The notes beneath the pieces were generated by a model that saw nothing but the letters and a program-made list of their open reading frames with translations, did not search any database and was not told where the DNA came from. Shown here piece by piece: positions 1 to 10,679 of a stretch of 64,000 nucleotides of DNA. Source of the stretch: Inia geoffrensis. Taxonomy: Eukaryota > Chordata > Mammalia > Artiodactyla > Iniidae. The stretch spans positions 6,448,001-6,512,000 of the forward strand of contig CM070911.1 in NCBI GenBank assembly GCA_036417435.1, in the 5' to 3' direction. Made by a program: the position numbers and the translations under genes. Within the stretch, counting starts at the first letter, position 1, and every line of letters starts with the position of its first letter.

Positions 1-67
1 CTTCTGACAGGATGGGAAAGCTAAGTTCCTGCTTGTGGTGTATGCATCTTTCACGTACGCTAGAAAA

Positions 68-214
68 CTGCTTCTCAAATTTTAAAGTGCAAACGAATTA
101 CCTGGGGGTCTTGTGAAAGTTCAGACTCTGACGCAGTAGGTCTAGGACTCCGCACTTCTACCAAGCTCCCAGCATCAGTGATGCTGATGCTGCTGGTCTA
201 GGGACCACAGTTTG
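68..214 (+). mobile_element. MER5A-like hAT DNA transposon (non-autonomous)
   Basis: The stretch follows the pattern of the MER5A family of short hAT-Charlie elements. It has a 'TTACCTGGGGGTCTTGTGAAA' type core (one base over an exact quote here), then CAGTAGGTCTAGGACTC, and the characteristic end GATGCTGATGCTGCTGGTC followed by GGGACCACAGTTTGAGT. It is diverged and has no coding capacity. It lies in intergenic DNA about 7.8 kb upstream of the ASAP2 start codon. Ends are approximate because the terminal inverted repeats are eroded. Confidence 0.75.
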
Positions 215-1382
215 AGTGGCAAGGATCGAGGGGACAGAGCGCCTCAGTTCACATGGGGCGAAGTCACTCCACCAGCAGGTGGAAACCAGCCACGCAGTAA
301 GGTTTCCAGTACTGATATCAAGGGAGGAGGGCTGAACGTTTCAATCTCTGAAGAGGTCAGGTCATCAAGCAACCTGCCCCCCCATCCCCAAGGCTTGACT
401 TTCCTCTACAAGCACATCTTTACTCAAGCCGACAGAGAAGGAAAAGCCGAGTGTGCCACCCCTGCATCTCTCAAACCTACGGATTTTCCTTATATTGAAT
501 TGATATGTCTTCTCTCATTTTGTGTGTTGGAAGAGAAACACCTCCAAGCAATTCAGTCCATATTTATTGGGCACCTACTGTGTGTGTGCCCCGTGTTTTG
601 GAGCTGGAGGTGCAAAGATAAATAAAACACGGGCCCCTCTCCCCCAGAAGCCTAGTCTATGATGTCAGTGAGATGAGAAAACAAATGCTCTGGTCAGGAT
701 ATAATGTGAAACTTTCTGTAACGGAAGCATCCAGTGCTTTGGGAGAGCTGAAGCATTTTCTTTCCAGAGTGAAGGTAAGGCTTATCAGTTCAGCGAAACG
801 AGAGCTCCCATCTTGTCTGACTCACTGTTTGGCTAATGTGATTGCTCCACACCCAAACGAGAAGAGAGAGGGTGGTGCGGAGCACAGGACAGAGGAAGGG
901 CAGGAGACCTTTTCCAGCGTGTTAGGATGTGGAAAAGGGCACTTCGTTTCCTAGCAAAAGCCCTGGACATATGTCTAAAGCACTGTGGAAGCAGAGAGGC
1001 GGAGACGGCTGACTCTGCCTAGAATATTCAGAAGAGACTTCATGGAGGAGAGGTCTGGTTTTGACCCTGAAAGATGGCCAGAAGTCTGTCAGGTGGGCAA
1101 GAGGATGCGTGCTCCAGGCCAAGGGGGCTTGTGGAGGAGGAAATACTTAGGGCTAAGAGAAGAGCGAGAGTTAGGCGTGGCCTGGCGTGGTTAGGGTTGC
1201 TGGGCGGTGGGTGCCTGGGGATGAGGCTGGAGCGGCGGGAAAGCTTGAGAGGCCTTCGGTACTGAGTGAGGACTTGACCCCTAGGAAGCAGATTAAAGGC
1301 AGAGAACCGTGTTAATGCCCAGCACAAAAGGGCTCTGTGAGCTGGGAAAAATGAGAAGCTTGGTGAGGTTAGAGCGCAGTAA
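215..1382. other. Upstream intergenic DNA; possible ancient repeat
   Basis: No gene is recognised here. From about 558 the text 'TTATTGGGCACCTACTGTG', followed by a purine-rich stretch up to about 1350, resembles the opening of a widespread ancient mammalian repeat, but I cannot name the class. The short open frames on both strands have no recognisable domain and look like chance. Confidence 0.35.
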
Positions 1383-1650
1383 GCAAACTTTCTTGGTGAA
1401 GGGCCAGGTAGTACTTAAACATTTTAGGTATGTGGGTTGCAACTACTCAATTCCACCACCACTGCGGATAATATGTAAACGCACAGGTGTGGCTGGGTGC
1501 CAATAAAACTTTGTGCACACTCAGATTTGAGTTTCATATCATTTTCATGTGTCACAAAATATTGTTCTTCTCCTGATGTTTTTCAACCATTAAAAAATGT
1601 CAAAACCGTTCTTTCCTCAGGGGCAGTACAAAATCACGCTGCAGGCCATC
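1383..1650 (+). mobile_element. hAT-type MITE of the 'GTCGGCAAACTTTTTCTGTAAAGGGCC' group
   Basis: The left part reads CAAACTTTCTTGGTGAAGGG then CCAGGTAGTA and ATTTTAGG. The middle has GTGGGTTGCAACTACTCAA, and the right part has CCAATAAAACTTTGTGCAC and GGGGCAGTACAAAATC. This order matches a common hAT-Charlie-like non-autonomous element. Two more copies of the group occur in the window, at 23411-23636 (opposite strand) and 58003-58246 (same strand). I do not assign a precise Repbase name. Confidence 0.7.
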
Positions 1651-1863
1651 TTTGGTCCCTGGGCTATGGGAGAAGAGTTAAGGGAGTTAGGAAGAAGGCT
1701 GGGACACATTGTGAATTTAAGCTTAATCCTGTGGCCAATAGGGAACCACTGGAGGTCTTCAGTGCCGGGACCATGCACAGGTGGCCTGCTGGGCCAACTA
1801 AGAGGGTGTCCTACAAAACCTAAAAATCGGTCTAAATGGAGGGGAAGAGAGTGATTTGACTCA
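1651..1863. other. Unassigned intergenic DNA
   Basis: Nothing recognisable is seen between the hAT element and the target-site duplication of the next SINE. Confidence 0.4.
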
Positions 1864-1877
1864 AGAAAATAAATTAT

Positions 1878-2080
1878 AGGGCTTCCCTGGTGGCGCAGTG
1901 GTTGAGAGTCCGCCTGCCGATGCAGGGGACACGGGTTCGTGCCCCGGTCCGGGAAGATCCCACATGCCGCAGAGCGGCTGGGCCTGTGAGCCATGGCTGC
2001 TGAGCCTGCGCCTCCGGAGCCTGTGCTCCGCAATGGGAGAGGCCACAACAGTGAGAGGCCCGCATATCGAAAAAAAAAAA
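1878..2080 (+). mobile_element. CHR-type SINE, short cetacean form
   Basis: This is a full-length insertion starting GGGCTTCCCTGGTGGCGCAG, with the tRNA-derived B-box region GGGTTCGTGCC, the body GAGCCTGTGCTCCGCAATGG and an A-rich tail. It is flanked by a perfect 14-bp target-site duplication, AGAAAATAAATTAT, at 1864-1877 and 2081-2094. That shows insertion by L1-type target-primed reverse transcription, and the intact duplication suggests a fairly recent event. This family is diagnostic for cetaceans and close relatives. Confidence 0.95.
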
Positions 2081-2094
2081 AGAAAATAAATTAT

Positions 2095-3624
2095 TGTAAG
2101 CACTCTCTTTCAAAACTTTAGCAAAATGTATTTGCATACAGAGGGCTAATCAAACTTTTGCTTTTTCATTAAAACAGTCCACACCCTCTGTTGGCCCTGG
2201 TTTGTGTTGTTCTAAGTACTTGAAAACAACAAACGGCATTTTCTTAATTACTTTAAGAATTTTTATTAACACAAGTTGCCTTTGCATGTACAGTCCAGTT
2301 TATTGAGGTTTTGTCCTATGTGGGCTTTATCCCATCAGCATGACTCAGAGTGGGAAGGTCTAATGTTCTGCCTCTTGGTAGGGAAGATACAATTATACTC
2401 AGCAGTGGGCTGGTAAATGTTTAACAACCTGCTCTGCAAAAAATGTCTGTGTACATACATACGTAAGTTTATTTTCATTTAATCCTATAAAGGATGTATA
2501 GCACCCAATTTGTAAGTAATAACAAATTATACAATACTGTTTATTATAAATTCCATAGAGCTCATTGATTTTCACAGAACACTTCTGTTGATTTTTGCCC
2601 AACTCTTGTATCCATAGCCAATCAGTGTTTGCAATTCAACCACGACTTGACAAAATAAGACTACAAATAAATGCTTGATTATTATCCAGTTCGGAAAAGA
2701 AGTTCCTCATGTCATTGACAAATGAGCGTAGTTCCAACATGAATGCTGGTTAATATTTTTATGTTAATGAGTAAGACAAAAGTGAAGCCATGAAGATGCC
2801 TGCTGTAATTTCACTCATCTGTCAGTGACATGAGTGCCCTCTTTGCTGAATCATATGACAGTTTGCAAATACTGGAAGAATATTACCGCCAATATTTTCA
2901 TTACTCACAATGTAAAGGCTACAGACATGACACACTTTTAAGTTTAATCTCCATTTTTTTTGGGGGGGGGCAAGGTGATGCCACTGAAAGGTGTAAATAA
3001 AGGGAGTGACAATTGTGCTCATTCCTCTCTGCAGAAGCCCCTATTCGTTTGTTTTGTTTTTTCCCTGTGCTGTACAGTATGTTCTGATTTAGAACCCCGT
3101 ATTTCTGAGCTTTGAAATCTGCATTTTTAACATTTTCTTGATCCCTTTATTAAGCTTAGACAATCAACAAAACAATAAAGTCTTGATTTTTTACATTTGC
3201 CAGTTGCGCTGGTGTAAATACTCCCACTGTGGACGATTTCAAGCTGCCAGAACGTAGAGTTAGGAAAAGATGTGTAGCAGCACACCATTATAGTGGTATT
3301 TCTGCCGCACAGGTACAATCTACAGTTTGCAAAACTCTGGAAATTTAGCAGTCAGCTCTCTGGAGTCAGCGTGAGCTGCCTCCAGTGCAGTAGATTATAC
3401 CTCGTTCATCTAGAACTGACTTTTGCAGTTCAGTAATCAGAATATCTCCGATAGAAAGAGCTTTGTTCAAACAAACAAACGAAATGAACAGACCTCAAGT
3501 ATTGATATCTTACTATGAAGTTAGCTATGAATAAATCAGTTTGTCATCTAAATCTACCAGCTTAACAAAATGATAACATTCTCGGAAATTAGCCCTCAAT
3601 GTCATCTAAAACATTCTTATTCTT
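2095..3624. other. AT-rich intergenic DNA with no recognised feature
   Basis: No gene or clearly nameable repeat is seen. A T8 run followed by a G9 run (about 2954-2970) is the only low-complexity tract of note. Open frames here are short and lack domains. Confidence 0.4.
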
Positions 3625-3955
3625 GGGCTTCTCTGATGGCGCAGTGGTTAAGAATCCGCCTGCCAATACAGGGGACATGGGTTCGAGCCCTGGTCTGGGA
3701 AGATCCCACATGCCACGGAGCAACTGAGCCCGTGCACCACAACTACTGAGCCTGCGCTCTAGAGCCTGCAAGCTACAACTACTGAGCCCATGAGCCACAA
3801 CTACTGAAGCCCGCGTGCCTAGAGCCTGTGCTCCGCAACAAGAGTAGCCCTGGCTCGTGGCAACTAGAGAAAGCCCACGCGCAGCAATGAAGACCCAACG
3901 CAGCCAAAAATAAATTAATTCAAAATAAATAAATAAATTCAAAAAAAAAAAAAAC
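3625..3955 (+). mobile_element. CHR-type SINE, long form
   Basis: The head GGGCTTCTCTGATGGCGCAG and the tRNA-like GGGTTCGAGCC box are followed by repeated CAACTACTGAGCC units, the part that is missing in the short form. It ends in an AAATAAATAAAT tail and a run of A. Divergence from the other copies is moderate. I could not define a clean target-site duplication. Confidence 0.93.
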
Positions 3956-6297
3956 CATGCTTACTCTCAAGTGTCTAGGATCAATGATTAGATTTTCTCA
4001 GTAGGAATATGGCCCTTGTAGCAATTCCCTCTTGTGACCAAACAAACATAAAACGTGGATCATGGAATGGTGAGATGCCTGCACAGGGAAGGAGTCTTCA
4101 AAATTAGCTAGTCCAGCTGCTTTCATTTTACAAATGAGCTGAGTCCAGGGAGGTTAATTAACTTATTCAAAGTCACAGAGAAGCAAAGCTGACACCAAAA
4201 CCAAAGTTTTCATTTGTAAAATACTTTCTGCATGCTAATTTTTTTCCCCTAGAGTACTAAGTAAGGTGAGCTCACTGTGCTAAGTGTATTTAAACTTCTC
4301 TCGCTTTGGGGATAAATTGGTCCCTTCAGAAACACTGTCTGAGGGTGAATCTTGTTAAGCATGGAAATGAAGCTTCTGATTATGCTTACATGTTCACATC
4401 ACTGGCGTGTTTCTTCTTGTTGTTTTTCTATTTAATTACACTGTTTACCATAGTTCTTTTAAGACACAGATCTCTCCATTCCAAGAGTAATCATTTACAA
4501 ATTAATAGCAAGTGAACTGGATAAGTCTTGTGTTAAACCAACCAACCCTCAAGCAAATTTCAGAGTTAAGAACATATTTTAAAACTTGATCTGAGAGTGA
4601 AAAATCTCAGGTTCCTGGGAACTACTGGGGGCAGAAAATTCCTTTGGAAAATGGGCTGTTGGCCAATCTCAATGGGCTGCTGAAAATCCCATCTTTGAGA
4701 AGAGGATTTCTTTCCTCTTTCCTAGAAATGACAAGTCTGCAACACAATGTTTCTTTTCTTTTTTAAAATAATACAAGTCTACAACCTCTTATCTGAAACC
4801 CCTGAGGCCAGATGTGTATAGAATTTAGAATTTTTCAGATTCTGGAGAGTTAATACAGCACATACACTAGATATTTTGAGTCACCCCCAGTGGGGTCTGG
4901 GGCAATACTCCATAAGCAAGCACATTTATAGTTTGCACTAAAACATAAATATTCATATGAAGTGGGATAAGCAAGACTGTAAATAGCCACATGTCAATTC
5001 ATTTCAGATCATTTTACCACGAAAATAGTTTTTTTTTTTTTTAACTTTATATTTTTCAGAGCTATTTAGATTTTAAAGTTCTAGGTAAGGGGGTATATAG
5101 ACCTATAATGGTTTTCCCATCATGTTCTTCTTTTCTTCATGAATCCAAAAAAAAAAAAAAGTGTGTGTTTATAATGTTTTCTTGATCCACATTCAACTTT
5201 TGTTTTATTATTATTTGTTGGAAACTACTCATTATATTAATCTCAGAGACCCATTAGCTACGTTTTATTCTGATCTTGCTTGAATCCCAGGCTTTTGTGC
5301 TATGCAAGGGTTTTTGAGATTCCCAGTGATGGTTGGATGAATAAATTGCTTTGGTGTTCCATCACAGACGTTCTCTTTGCAGTGGACTTGGTGATGACTT
5401 GCTTTCCACTAACCTTTGCATCTACTTGTATAATGCAATGCAGCTTTGCAATTTTATTTTTGTGGCTACTAAAGCTTTCTGTAAAAATACTATTAAACTA
5501 CAACAACAAAAAAGAGAGACAGTAACTGCACATGAAGAGAATAAAGAAAAACATGAAGCTTAACTTGGTCCTTTTGCAGAAGAAGTCTGGGTCAGTCAGG
5601 TTAATGCTGTACTAGATGTCAAGGAAAAACACTACTTTCTCTTCTTAAATCCTTAAATCCATAGCCCGATAGATACTAGTCCTCTAAAAATCAAGACTTG
5701 AAAACTTACGCAAGATAAGAAGAACAACAAAACCGTAGCTAGAAACCTACCTAGGAGGGAACAGAATCTGCCTGGTGTAGGAAAGCGTGCATTAATATAA
5801 GTATTATCTATAGGACTTGAATTGTAGAAAGCTGCAAATAGAGGAAACCACCAAAGACACCGAAAGGGTGAAAAAACATAAAGGGAAGATAGAAGCAGAG
5901 ATGCTACAATTTTAACAACGGGAACTTATTGCCTAGTGCAGTTATAAAAGCTATCCACTAATACAGTTATTTCAGAAAGTGAAATTTCATATGCAATGCT
6001 ACTAAAATACCAAAGGCCATACATAATGTCTGACCCATGCTGCCACCTCATATAGCAAATTCTTACAAGGGTGCTTAAAAAAGATTGGTCCACTGTCCTT
6101 CAGTGTCAGGAGACTGCTTTGTCTCACATATTGAATTTCCAACGTCTCTCACACTTCCTCCTTTTCAGATGCACAAAAGGTTTTTGTAAAGTTTCTCCTG
6201 GGTTTATTGCTGGCAGCTACAGAAACCATGCCACATGCCTGGTGTAGAGTTATGGGGTGTGATTTTATTGGACCAGTGTCTTCAGAACTTCTGGATT
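3956..6297. other. Intergenic DNA with weak ancient-repeat matches
   Basis: The part at about 4105-4205 (TTTACAAATGAGCTGAGTCC, AAAGTCACAGAGAAGC) resembles an antisense MIR. The stretch at about 4776-5105 (ACAACCTCTTATCTGAAAC, GAATTTTTCAGATTCTGGA) resembles a Tigger-type MITE, with low certainty. A14 lies near 5147-5160. At 5280-5560 an AT-rich, 3'UTR-like stretch ends in an ACAACAACAAAAAAG tail, but I do not recognise a parent gene. No supported gene. Confidence 0.35.
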
Positions 6298-6548
6298 TAA
6301 AAAAAAATTATTAGAGTACAGTTGATTTACAACGTTGTGTTAGTTTCTGCTGTACAGCAAAGTGAATCAGTTATACATATATCCACTCTGTTTTAGAATA
6401 TTTTCCCACATACGTCATTACAGAGCATTGAGAAGAGTTCCCTGTGCTCCACAGTAGGTCCTTGTTAGTTACCTATTTTCTATAGAGTAGTGTGTTTGTT
6501 AACCCCAGTCTCCCAATTTATCCCTCCCCCCGTTTCCCCCTGGCAAGC
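6298..6548 (-). mobile_element. L1 3'-end fragment, cetartiodactyl type
   Basis: Read on the + strand it is the antisense of the L1 3' UTR: AGTACAGTTGATTTACAACG, then TTAGTTTCTGCTGTACAGCA and AGTTCCCTGTGCTCCACAGT. Similar 3' ends occur at 37311, 58247 and 63518. It is severely 5'-truncated and non-coding. Confidence 0.85.
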
Positions 6549-7044
6549 TGGATTTTTTAAAATAATTATGAGAGTTTCCTTAAGACGTTCAGTGAAAATC
6601 TGTTTTAACTCAAACTCTTTACTGGGCCAGTTATATATGAACTTTGCCCTCTCTTGTTGCACGTTCTCCTGGTTCTCTCACACACTCCCTGGGTCCCTAC
6701 CACTTCCCACAGGAGTGCCATTGCAGCGTATTCTTATCTGCCCAGAGTGGATCCTGGCCTAGTACCCTGAAACTGTTTCCAATCAACCGAGAACGACCGA
6801 GGATTTTAGGGAAAAAGCATAGGAAACACGACTGGGACACTGACCAGGGGTCCTGTTAAGCCCTCGGAAGCGCTCCGACTTGGATATGAAGCCCACTGGG
6901 CCACTCAGTTACTCTCAGGAGCATCGTTTGCCTTCCTTCTATGTAAAATACATAACCATCTCTTTACTTGCCTCACAAGGTCGTGAGGATTGGATGGCAC
7001 AAAGGCACTCACTCTATGGTCATTTCTCATGGCTGTCACCGAAT
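6549..7044. other. Sequence upstream of the CpG island
   Basis: No repeat is recognised. This is ordinary-composition DNA leading into the GC-rich ASAP2 promoter. It may hold proximal regulatory sites, but none can be named with confidence. Confidence 0.35.
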
Positions 7045-7503
7045 CCCAAGCTGGCGGGCGGGTGCTGCCGGGCGGGGTGCGGGAGGCATCTGCCAGGTGG
7101 CGCGCATGGTCCTGCAGGGGGCGAGCTCCTCACACCTTCTCCCGCGCCAGAACGGGCATTCCCGGCGGTTTTGGGGGGACACCAAGAAGGGTTCCACGAC
7201 CGGGGCTGGGACGGGGACGAGAGGGGGGACGGTGGCTCGGCTCGGGAAGTGTCAAGCGCACCCTGCGCGCGCGCTCGCAGACCCGGGGTGGGAGTGAGTG
7301 ACGGGAAGCTCCGACGCGGCCCCGTCTGACCCGCCGGCCCGGCGGGGCGCGCCCTGGAACCCCGGCGCGGGGCGGGGTCCCGAACGCCGAGACAATGCGG
7401 CGCTCGGCAGCAGCGGGCGAGCGGCTCGACGAGCCGGAGCGCGCGCCGCCTTCCTTCCTGCAGGCTCAGCTTCCCGGCGGCTGCGGCGGCGGCGAGCGCG
7501 CGG

Positions 7504-7579
7504 ATTGGCGGCCCGGCCCTCCGCGCCGCCCCGCCCCGCGCCCGGCCGGCCACCGCCCCCGGCCCGGACCCGCCCCTCT
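7504..7579 (+). promoter_or_regulatory. ASAP2: Putative core promoter: inverted CCAAT box and GC boxes
   Basis: ATTGG at 7504-7508 is an NF-Y-type CCAAT box in reverse. GCCCCGCCCCGC at 7528-7539 and ACCCGCCCCTC at about 7568 are Sp1/KLF-type GC boxes. A CCAAT box followed closely by GC boxes is typical of a TATA-less promoter. The role is inferred from motif spacing only. Confidence 0.5.
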
Positions 7580-7620
7580 CCGCGGGAGGCGCTCGGGGCC
7601 AGCGACTGGGTGGCGGGTAG

Positions 7621-7977
7621 TTCCCGGCTGCTGTGCGCGTCCGCCTCGGGGCTCGCTCGGGAGGGCAGGCGGCAGCGGAGCCCTCGGCGCGGCAGGCGGA
7701 CGGGCCGGGCCCGAGCTGCGCGGGGCTGCGCGCGCGGCCCCTGCTCCCGCCGCCGGGCCCCGCGGGCGGCCGACCCGCGCCCTGCGGCGGCTCGTGCGGC
7801 GGCTCGTGCGGCTCCCGCGGCGGCGGCCCGCGCCGCGGCGCTTCCCTTTGTCCGCCGGCCGGGCGAGCTGCGGGCGCGGCGAGGGCGGCGGCGTCGGCGT
7901 CCGAGCGGCCGGTCGGAGCCCTCGCGGCGGCTGAGGCGGCGGCTCCCCCCGCGGCCCGCCGCTCGCGCTCTGTGGCG
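7621..7977 (+). other. ASAP2: ASAP2 5' leader, with a frame open into the CDS
   Basis: This GC-rich leader has no ATG between 7398 and the start codon at 7978. The frame shared with the ASAP2 ATG has its last stop (TAG) at 7618-7620 and then stays open for 119 codons to 7977. It contains a perfect 12-bp tandem duplication, TGCGGCGGCTCG (7783-7794 and 7795-7806). In the ASAP2 frame this would read as repeats of S-C-G-G. Low stop density is expected in such GC-rich DNA, so the open frame alone does not prove translation. Confidence 0.6.
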
Positions 7978-8103
7978 ATGCCGGACCAGATCTCCGTGTC
8001 GGAATTCGTGGCCGAGACCCATGAGGACTACAAGGCGCCCACGGCCTCGAGCTTCACCACGCGCACGGCGCAGTGCCGGAACACGGTGGCGGCCATCGAG
8101 GAG
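7978..8103 (+). CDS. ASAP2: ASAP2 coding exon 1 (N-terminus of the Arf GAP ASAP2)
   Basis: The 42-codon segment begins MPDQISVSEFVAETHEDYKA and ends with residues NTVAAIEE, matching the N-terminus of ASAP2 as I know it. The paralogue ASAP1 differs here (FIAET where this has FVAET, and NSP where this has KAP). ASAP2 (DDEF2, PAG3) is a cytoplasmic multidomain protein: BAR, PH, ArfGAP, ankyrin repeats, proline-rich region and SH3. It stimulates GTP hydrolysis on Arf proteins and links membrane traffic to focal-adhesion signalling through partners such as PYK2 and Src. These residues open the BAR region. The ATG has G at -3, a fair Kozak context, and is the first ATG after 7395. The exon ends GAG|GTGAGC, a strong donor in phase 0. 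The segment is partial, since the rest of the gene lies to the right, and no lesion is seen. Confidence 0.95.
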
Positions 8104-8620
8104 GTGAGCGGCGCCGGCGGGCCTCGCCGGGCGGGCGGCTCCGGCCGCAGGTAGCGCCGCGCCCCGCTAGCCCGCCCCCGCCCCGGGCCCGGCTCCCGCA
8201 TCCCGGGAAAAGTTTCTTTTCCTCGGGATCCGGACGCGGCTGGGCGAACCCTGCCCGAAACAAGCCCTTTGTTCCGTGGAGGGGGCTCGGAGGAGACGGC
8301 TGCCGGCTCCCTACCTTGAGCTTTTTTAAGATCCCCCTCCGCCCCTCATCCCCTCGCGGGGCCCCGGGCCGGGCGGTACCCACCCCCGCCGTCCCCCCCG
8401 CGCCCTGCGCCGCCAACTTTGGCCCGAGAGTCGGGCCGGCGATGAGCGGGGACCCCTCGGCCGCTGTGGCCGGGGTCGTCGGCTTGCCCGCGGCCCCCCA
8501 GCGTCCCCCTCTCAGCGCGTGGAGTGCCCCTGTCCCCAGCTTGCCCGGCGCGGTGCCCGTGTGCCCGGGACCAGCTCTGCACGACTCTTGGGTCGGTCCG
8601 GGGGACCCCGGCTGCCCAGG

Positions 8621-10494
8621 AAAGGTGTGCACGCCTTAGCCAGGAAGGCCTGATCCGTGCGGCGCCCGGGGAGGAGTGGGCGAGCCGGGCTTCCGATCCA
8701 AAGGCCTTTGCTGACACCCGCGGACTTGTGTCTTACCTGCTCGCAGCTCTGGACGCCTCCCTTCCCCATCAGCCTGGAAAAGGCCTGCTTTTAGTCAAGG
8801 TGCAAAGTCATCGTCTAGTGCTAACTAGTAAGCCCTGCATATCTTGCGGAGAGAGCGCTTAGGACCCGCAAGCTTAGGTGACAGTCAGAGCAGCCTGGGA
8901 CCGAAGGGCAGACAGAGTTCGTGAGTCCAGGGCCACCGCCGACTGTGGTTTGGGGCAGCTCCTCACCTTTCTGCCCTCATTTTCCTTACCTATCAAACGA
9001 GACTAGCAATGCATCCTTTCCATGGTGGTTAAGAGGGTCAGAGACACTGTGTCAGGTGCTTGGCTCATAATAGGGAACTGGTTTACCAGCCACACGTGTG
9101 CCAGTGTCGAATAGATGATTAAATTCCTCTTGGCCAGAACGTCAAGTTACGTTCTTAAAATGGGGTATGGTAGGTATTTTAGAAGGAGATGACTGGGCTA
9201 GAGAGTGAGGAGAGGTCACCAGAGAGCTTTAAATTAAGCGATGGCATTCAGGTTTTTGCCGACTTGAACAAAGCAGCTGCTGTTAGGAATTGCTTGGGGA
9301 AAAAAAAATACAGAATGTTTTCCCTCAATGGAAATTTTTTTCTTTGTAGACATAAACAGTCAATAATAGGCTAAATCAAAAGTAGCAGATTCAACATTCT
9401 GAGTGTTTTAAGTATAGTATAGGGCTTTCTTTCCCCCTTCCTTCCTCGTCCCCCCCCCCTTTTTTTTTGTAGAGGAGAGCTGAATGTAAACCTTTTGTAG
9501 TGAGCTCTGTGATCCCACATCACTTCATTCTACCTGTATTAGCAAGGCTTCAAGATTATGCCTTCAAATGAGGCAGGTGGGGATGAGCGTAGTAAGTTTT
9601 TTTCAGAAGTGCTGGTTGAAAAGCAAGAAGAAATTTTCACGCCGTTTTGAAAATACACCATTAACAATGTTTATGGAATGATTGCAGCCCAAGAGGTAGC
9701 TGAATATCTTTTAACGGAAGGAAGCTTTGTACACAGTGCCTTAAAAAGAAAGCTTAATTGTGTTTCAAGTTCTGTTTCTTTTCCCTACCGAAGTTTGTCA
9801 GTTAAATATTACTAACACTGGCAGATGCTGGAAAGCTAGGCAAATAGGAGTTGCTATTAAATTTGGCATATCCTTTCCTGATTCGTTTGCAGTGTGTAAT
9901 TCCAGAGCTCTTTTTGTATGCTGTGCAGGAGATTACCTGTTACTGAGCAGATTAAAGAGAGACTGGATCTGGTCATGTTACTAAACTGCAAGCTTGCTCC
10001 ATGTAGCCATCTAAAGAACAAGAATTGGTTACAGTCTCAAAAATGAAAAAAATCCAAATCATTACAGGTCTGTCTCACTTTAAGCAAATTCAGTATACAT
10101 ACTAAGATAATGGTACATGTGAGCTTACATTTATGAGAGAACTAAATTTGAAAGTTTTATTTAACCAGTGATGCCCTCATGTTTTGATTTTAAACAAGCA
10201 TCTGCTCTTCATACTGAAATGAGACATGAGAGTGGGTATTGTGACAAATAAATTTAAATATAAATAAATTTAAAATTTTCACGTCCTTGGTCCTGTGTTT
10301 AAACAAACGTGTCATGGAATTAGTAAACTAATTTTAAACTGGTTAATGTTTGTGAACCTGTTATTTCCGAGATAGGTTATGTCTGCTAAAAATCATCCTA
10401 CAACTGAAGTGTAAGTTTTTTTTGATATGTACACCTGTAGCTGGACTGTGGGTAGCTAATGGATCCCTACCCTGTACTATGAACCTCACATCTG
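8621..10494. other. 5' part of intron 1, mostly unique sequence
   Basis: Apart from the MIR at 8940-9080 and a pyrimidine tract of C and T runs at about 9424-9469, nothing is recognised. The low repeat content next to the CpG island makes it a reasonable place to look for conserved regulatory DNA. Confidence 0.4.
8940..9080 (+). mobile_element. MIR SINE fragment
   Basis: This is the 3' half of a MIR in sense: CAGCTCCTCACCTTTCTGCC, CATTTTCCTTACCTATCAAA, then GGTCAGAGACACTG and GGTGCTTGGCTCATAATAGG. It is strongly diverged, as expected for a mammal-wide element. Confidence 0.7.
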
Positions 10495-10625
10495 TTGTAT
10501 TTATTTCTCATCCCTGCTTTACACATGAGGAAATTGAGGCTTAGAGAGGTTAATTTGCTCAAGGTTATGGAGCTAGTAAGTTGAAGAGCTGGAGTTTGAA
10601 CTTGGTTTCATGCTGTTTTCCAAAA
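10495..10625 (-). mobile_element. MIR SINE fragment (antisense)
   Basis: The antisense MIR core is clear: ACACATGAGGAAATTGAGGC, TTAGAGAGGTTAATTTGCTC and GAGCTAGTAAGTTGAAGAGC. It is followed 55 bp later by a second MIR in the opposite orientation. Confidence 0.8.
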
Positions 10626-10679
10626 TGATGCTGCTTTTTGTTACTTTTAATAATGCTGAATTCTCTAAATTACTCCTTT

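Larger units (their letters stand above)
7045..8620 (+). promoter_or_regulatory. ASAP2: CpG island promoter of ASAP2
   Basis: GC content and CpG density jump at about 7045 and fall off by about 8620, in strong contrast to the AT-rich flanks. The island surrounds the ATG at 7978 and the first splice donor at 8104, as expected for a broadly expressed CpG-island promoter. I saw no convincing TATA box. An inverted CCAAT box (ATTGG, 7504-7508) and Sp1-type GC boxes (7528-7539 and about 7568-7579) suggest that transcription starts shortly downstream, roughly 7580-7650. The exact start site cannot be read from the sequence. Confidence 0.88.

Noticed and set aside
1900..1945. tRNA-like A and B boxes
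   Set aside because: They belong to the tRNA-derived head of the CHR SINE. The rest of a tRNA fold is absent. The same applies to the other SINE copies.
1861..2103. Open frames recurring in several places with 'MVESPPADAGD' or 'RYAGLSLLWPLPLRS'
   Set aside because: These are translations of the CHR SINE on either strand, so they recur wherever a SINE lies (also near 22780, 24500, 34400 and 61740). They are not genes.
7252..8107. Long overlapping open frames on both strands (up to 269 codons)
   Set aside because: They are a by-product of very high GC content, which makes stop codons rare. They overlap the true ASAP2 exon in other frames or the opposite strand, and have low-complexity Ala/Arg/Gly/Pro composition.
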